From Frankiaceae bacterium (GTDB lineage: Bacteria > Actinomycetota > Actinomycetes > Mycobacteriales > SCTD01): a DNA stretch of 6,203 nt. The number at the start of each line of letters is the position of its first letter. The first letter of the stretch is position 1. The notes under the pieces were generated by a model. It had not been told where the DNA came from. It saw only the letters and a program-made list of their open reading frames with translations, and did no database searches. Position numbers and translations under genes: made by a program. Below, in pieces: positions 4,721 through 6,203 of the stretch. Where the stretch lies: assembly GCA_947479995.1 (NCBI GenBank), contig CANKBT010000190.1, positions 1 through 6,203 on the forward strand. Direction: 5' to 3'.

Positions 4721-6169
4721 CTACCCGCAGGCGGTCGCCGGCAGCGGCGCGGGCACGCCGACGCGCGGCATGCCGAGCAGCGTGCGCTCGGCGCCGGGCG
4801 GCGTCGTCGGCACCCTGCCGGCCTCGCTCATGTCGCCCGCGAGCGTGCGCCGGTGCGCCAGCAGCGGGCCGTCGGCGAGCACGTAGTGCGGCGCCGCGCC
4901 GGTGACCTCGACCTCGACGACGTCGCCGACCCGCACGCCCGGCGCGGCGGCGAGGTGCACGAGCCGGTTGTCGCGCAGCCGCCCGGACAGCCGCCCGGCC
5001 TTGCCGGCGAGCTCGTGCACGAGCACCTCCTGGCGGGTGCCGACGCGCGAGCGCATGCCCTCGTGGGTGATCTGCTCCTGCAGCGCGACGAGGCGGTCGT
5101 ACCGCTCGCGCACGACCTCGGGCGGCACCTGCTCGCCGTACGTCGCGGCGGGGGTGCCGGGGCGCGGGCTGTACTGGAAGGTGAAGGCGCCGGAGAAGCG
5201 GCTGGCCGCGACGACGCGCAGGGTGTCCTCGAAGTCGGCGTCGGTCTCGCCGGGGAACCCGACGATGACGTCGGTCGTGATGGCCGCGTCGGGCACCTGC
5301 GCGCGCACGCGGTCGAGGATGCCGAGGAAGCGCTCCGACCGGTACGAGCGGCGCATCGCCTTGAGCACGCGGTCCGAGCCGGACTGCAGCGGCATGTGCA
5401 GCGACGGGCAGACCGCGGGCGTCTCGGCCATCGCGGCGATGACGTCGTCGGTGAAGTCGCGCGGGTGCGGGCTGGTGAAGCGCACGCGCTCCAGCCCGGT
5501 GCGGCCGACGGCGCGCAGCAGGTCGGCGAAGGCGCCGCGGTCGCCGAAGCTGCGGCCGTAGGAGTTGACGTTCTGGCCGAGCAGCGTCACCTCGAGCACG
5601 CCCTGCTCCACGAGCACCTCGACCTCGCGCAGCACGTCGCCCGGGCGGCGGTCCTGCTCGGCGCCGCGCAGCGACGGGACGATGCAGAAGGTGCAGGTGT
5701 TGTCGCAGCCGACGCTGATCGACACCCAGGCGCTCGCGGCGCTCGCGCGCCGGGCGGGCAGCGCCGAGGGGAAGACCTCGAGCGCCTCGAGCAGCTCGAC
5801 CTGGCTCTCCTGCTCGACGCGGGCGCGCTCGAGCAGCACGGGCAGCGCGCCGACGTTGTGGGTGCCGAAGACGACGTCGACCCACGGGGCGCGGGCGGTG
5901 ATGGTCGCGCGGTCCTTCTGCGCGAGGCAGCCGCCGACGGCGATCTGCATGCCGGGGCGGGCGTCCTTGACCGGCTTGAGGTGGCCGAGGTTGCCGTAGA
6001 GGCGGTTGTCGGCGTTCTCGCGCACGGCACAGGTGTTGAACACGACGAGGTCGGGGGTGGTGCCGTCCTCGGCGGGGGCCCAGCCGGCCTCGTCGAGCAG
6101 GCCGCTGATGCGCTCGCTGTCGTGCACGTTCATCTGGCAGCCGTAGGTGCGCACCTCGTACGTCTTCAC
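4721..6169 (-). CDS. miaB: tRNA-2-methylthio-N6-dimethylallyladenosine synthase MiaB
   Basis: MiaB is a radical-SAM methylthiotransferase that converts i6A37, made by MiaA, into ms2i6A37 in tRNA. Numbered from the GTG at 6169, the 482-residue protein has the N-terminal methylthiotransferase domain with auxiliary-cluster cysteines Cys11 (TYGCQMN), Cys47 (FNTCAVRENA) and Cys81 (GGCLAQK). It then has the radical-SAM cluster Cys155, Cys159 and Cys162 (GCDNTCTFC), the motifs LLGQNVNSYG, FTSPHPRDF and MPLQSGS, and a C-terminal TRAM RNA-binding domain (about 375-445). A tail ending near VGVPAPLP resembles actinobacterial homologues as I recall them. VRENADNRLYGNLGHL and the C-terminal TRAM mark it as MiaB rather than RimO or MtaB. 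The first two cysteines then fall at almost the same positions as in E. coli MiaB (10 and 46), which favours this start. A GTG at 6193 would add 8 residues, and the frame stays open to the window edge. It is convergent with the sigma operon. Confidence 0.97.
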   Translation of the reverse strand: MKTYEVRTYGCQMNVHDSERISGLLDEAGWAPAEDGTTPDLVVFNTCAVRENADNRLYGNLGHLKPVKDARPGMQIAVGGCLAQKDRATITARAPWVDVVFGTHNVGALPVLLERARVEQESQVELLEALEVFPSALPARRASAASAWVSISVGCDNTCTFCIVPSLRGAEQDRRPGDVLREVEVLVEQGVLEVTLLGQNVNSYGRSFGDRGAFADLLRAVGRTGLERVRFTSPHPRDFTDDVIAAMAETPAVCPSLHMPLQSGSDRVLKAMRRSYRSERFLGILDRVRAQVPDAAITTDVIVGFPGETDADFEDTLRVVAASRFSGAFTFQYSPRPGTPAATYGEQVPPEVVRERYDRLVALQEQITHEGMRSRVGTRQEVLVHELAGKAGRLSGRLRDNRLVHLAAAPGVRVGDVVEVEVTGAAPHYVLADGPLLAHRRTLAGDMSEAGRVPTTPPGAERTLLGMPRVGVPAPLPATACG

Positions 6170-6176
6170 GCCCTTG

Positions 6177-6182
6177 ACAGTA
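6177..6182 (-). promoter_or_regulatory. possible -10 element for leaderless miaB
   Basis: Minus-strand TACTGT (TAnnnT) ends 7 bases before the GTG at 6169. With no clear Shine-Dalgarno (only a weak AAGGG next to the start), this fits a leaderless transcript and supports 6169 over 6193. Any -35 would lie at or beyond the window edge. Confidence 0.3.
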
Positions 6183-6203
6183 GTCCGACGCACCGTGACA
6201 GTG

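Noticed and set aside
3936..5885. 649-codon minus-strand frame across miaB and the membrane protein gene
   Set aside because: It is out of frame with miaB and antisense to the membrane protein gene, and its composition is almost entirely Arg/Ala/Gly/Pro with no motifs.
6174..6179. Plus-strand TTGACA resembling a -35 box
   Set aside because: It lies at the miaB 5' end, pointing out of the window, and no -10 or gene downstream can be seen.

Overview
The window is a very GC-rich piece (roughly three quarters G+C) of a bacterial chromosome. GTG starts are common, intergenic gaps are short, and the MiaB protein has a C-terminal tail of the kind I recall from actinobacterial MiaB proteins. Together these point to a high-GC actinobacterium. 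I cannot name the genus from the sequence alone.

Right to left, the minus strand carries a conserved housekeeping neighbourhood: miaB (tRNA A37 methylthiotransferase, 6169-4721), a small SCP2-like protein (3034-2636), miaA (tRNA A37 dimethylallyltransferase, 2572-1688), an EAL-domain protein (1616-768) and dapF (diaminopimelate epimerase, from 757 and running off the left edge). MiaA and MiaB perform consecutive steps of the same tRNA modification (i6A37, then ms2i6A37). DapF makes meso-diaminopimelate for lysine and peptidoglycan. miaB, miaA and dapF are commonly clustered in actinobacteria; the EAL protein between miaA and dapF is an extra member that ties in cyclic-di-GMP.

Between miaB and the SCP2-like gene lies a two-gene cassette on the opposite (plus) strand: an ECF-type sigma factor (3137-3661) and, one base later, a single-pass membrane protein with a Pro/Ser/Thr/Ala-rich stalk and an extracytoplasmic domain (3663-4658). 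By position the second gene is the expected anti-sigma factor or signal partner, but it lacks the usual cytoplasmic zinc-binding anti-sigma domain. A plausible ECF-type promoter lies upstream of the sigma gene, and a strong two-part hairpin separates the cassette from the convergent miaB.

Non-coding points of note: a 14-bp tandem repeat (four full copies) fills nearly the whole gap in front of miaA, and three GTG-start genes (dapF, the SCP2-like gene, miaB) have no Shine-Dalgarno sequence but carry a TAnnnT hexamer 6-7 bases before the start, as expected for leaderless mRNAs. No RNA gene, insertion sequence or CRISPR array was seen, and no gene-free stretch exceeds 300 bases. Nothing here is clearly a new biological system; the sigma/membrane-protein pair and the miaA leader repeat are the items most worth following up.
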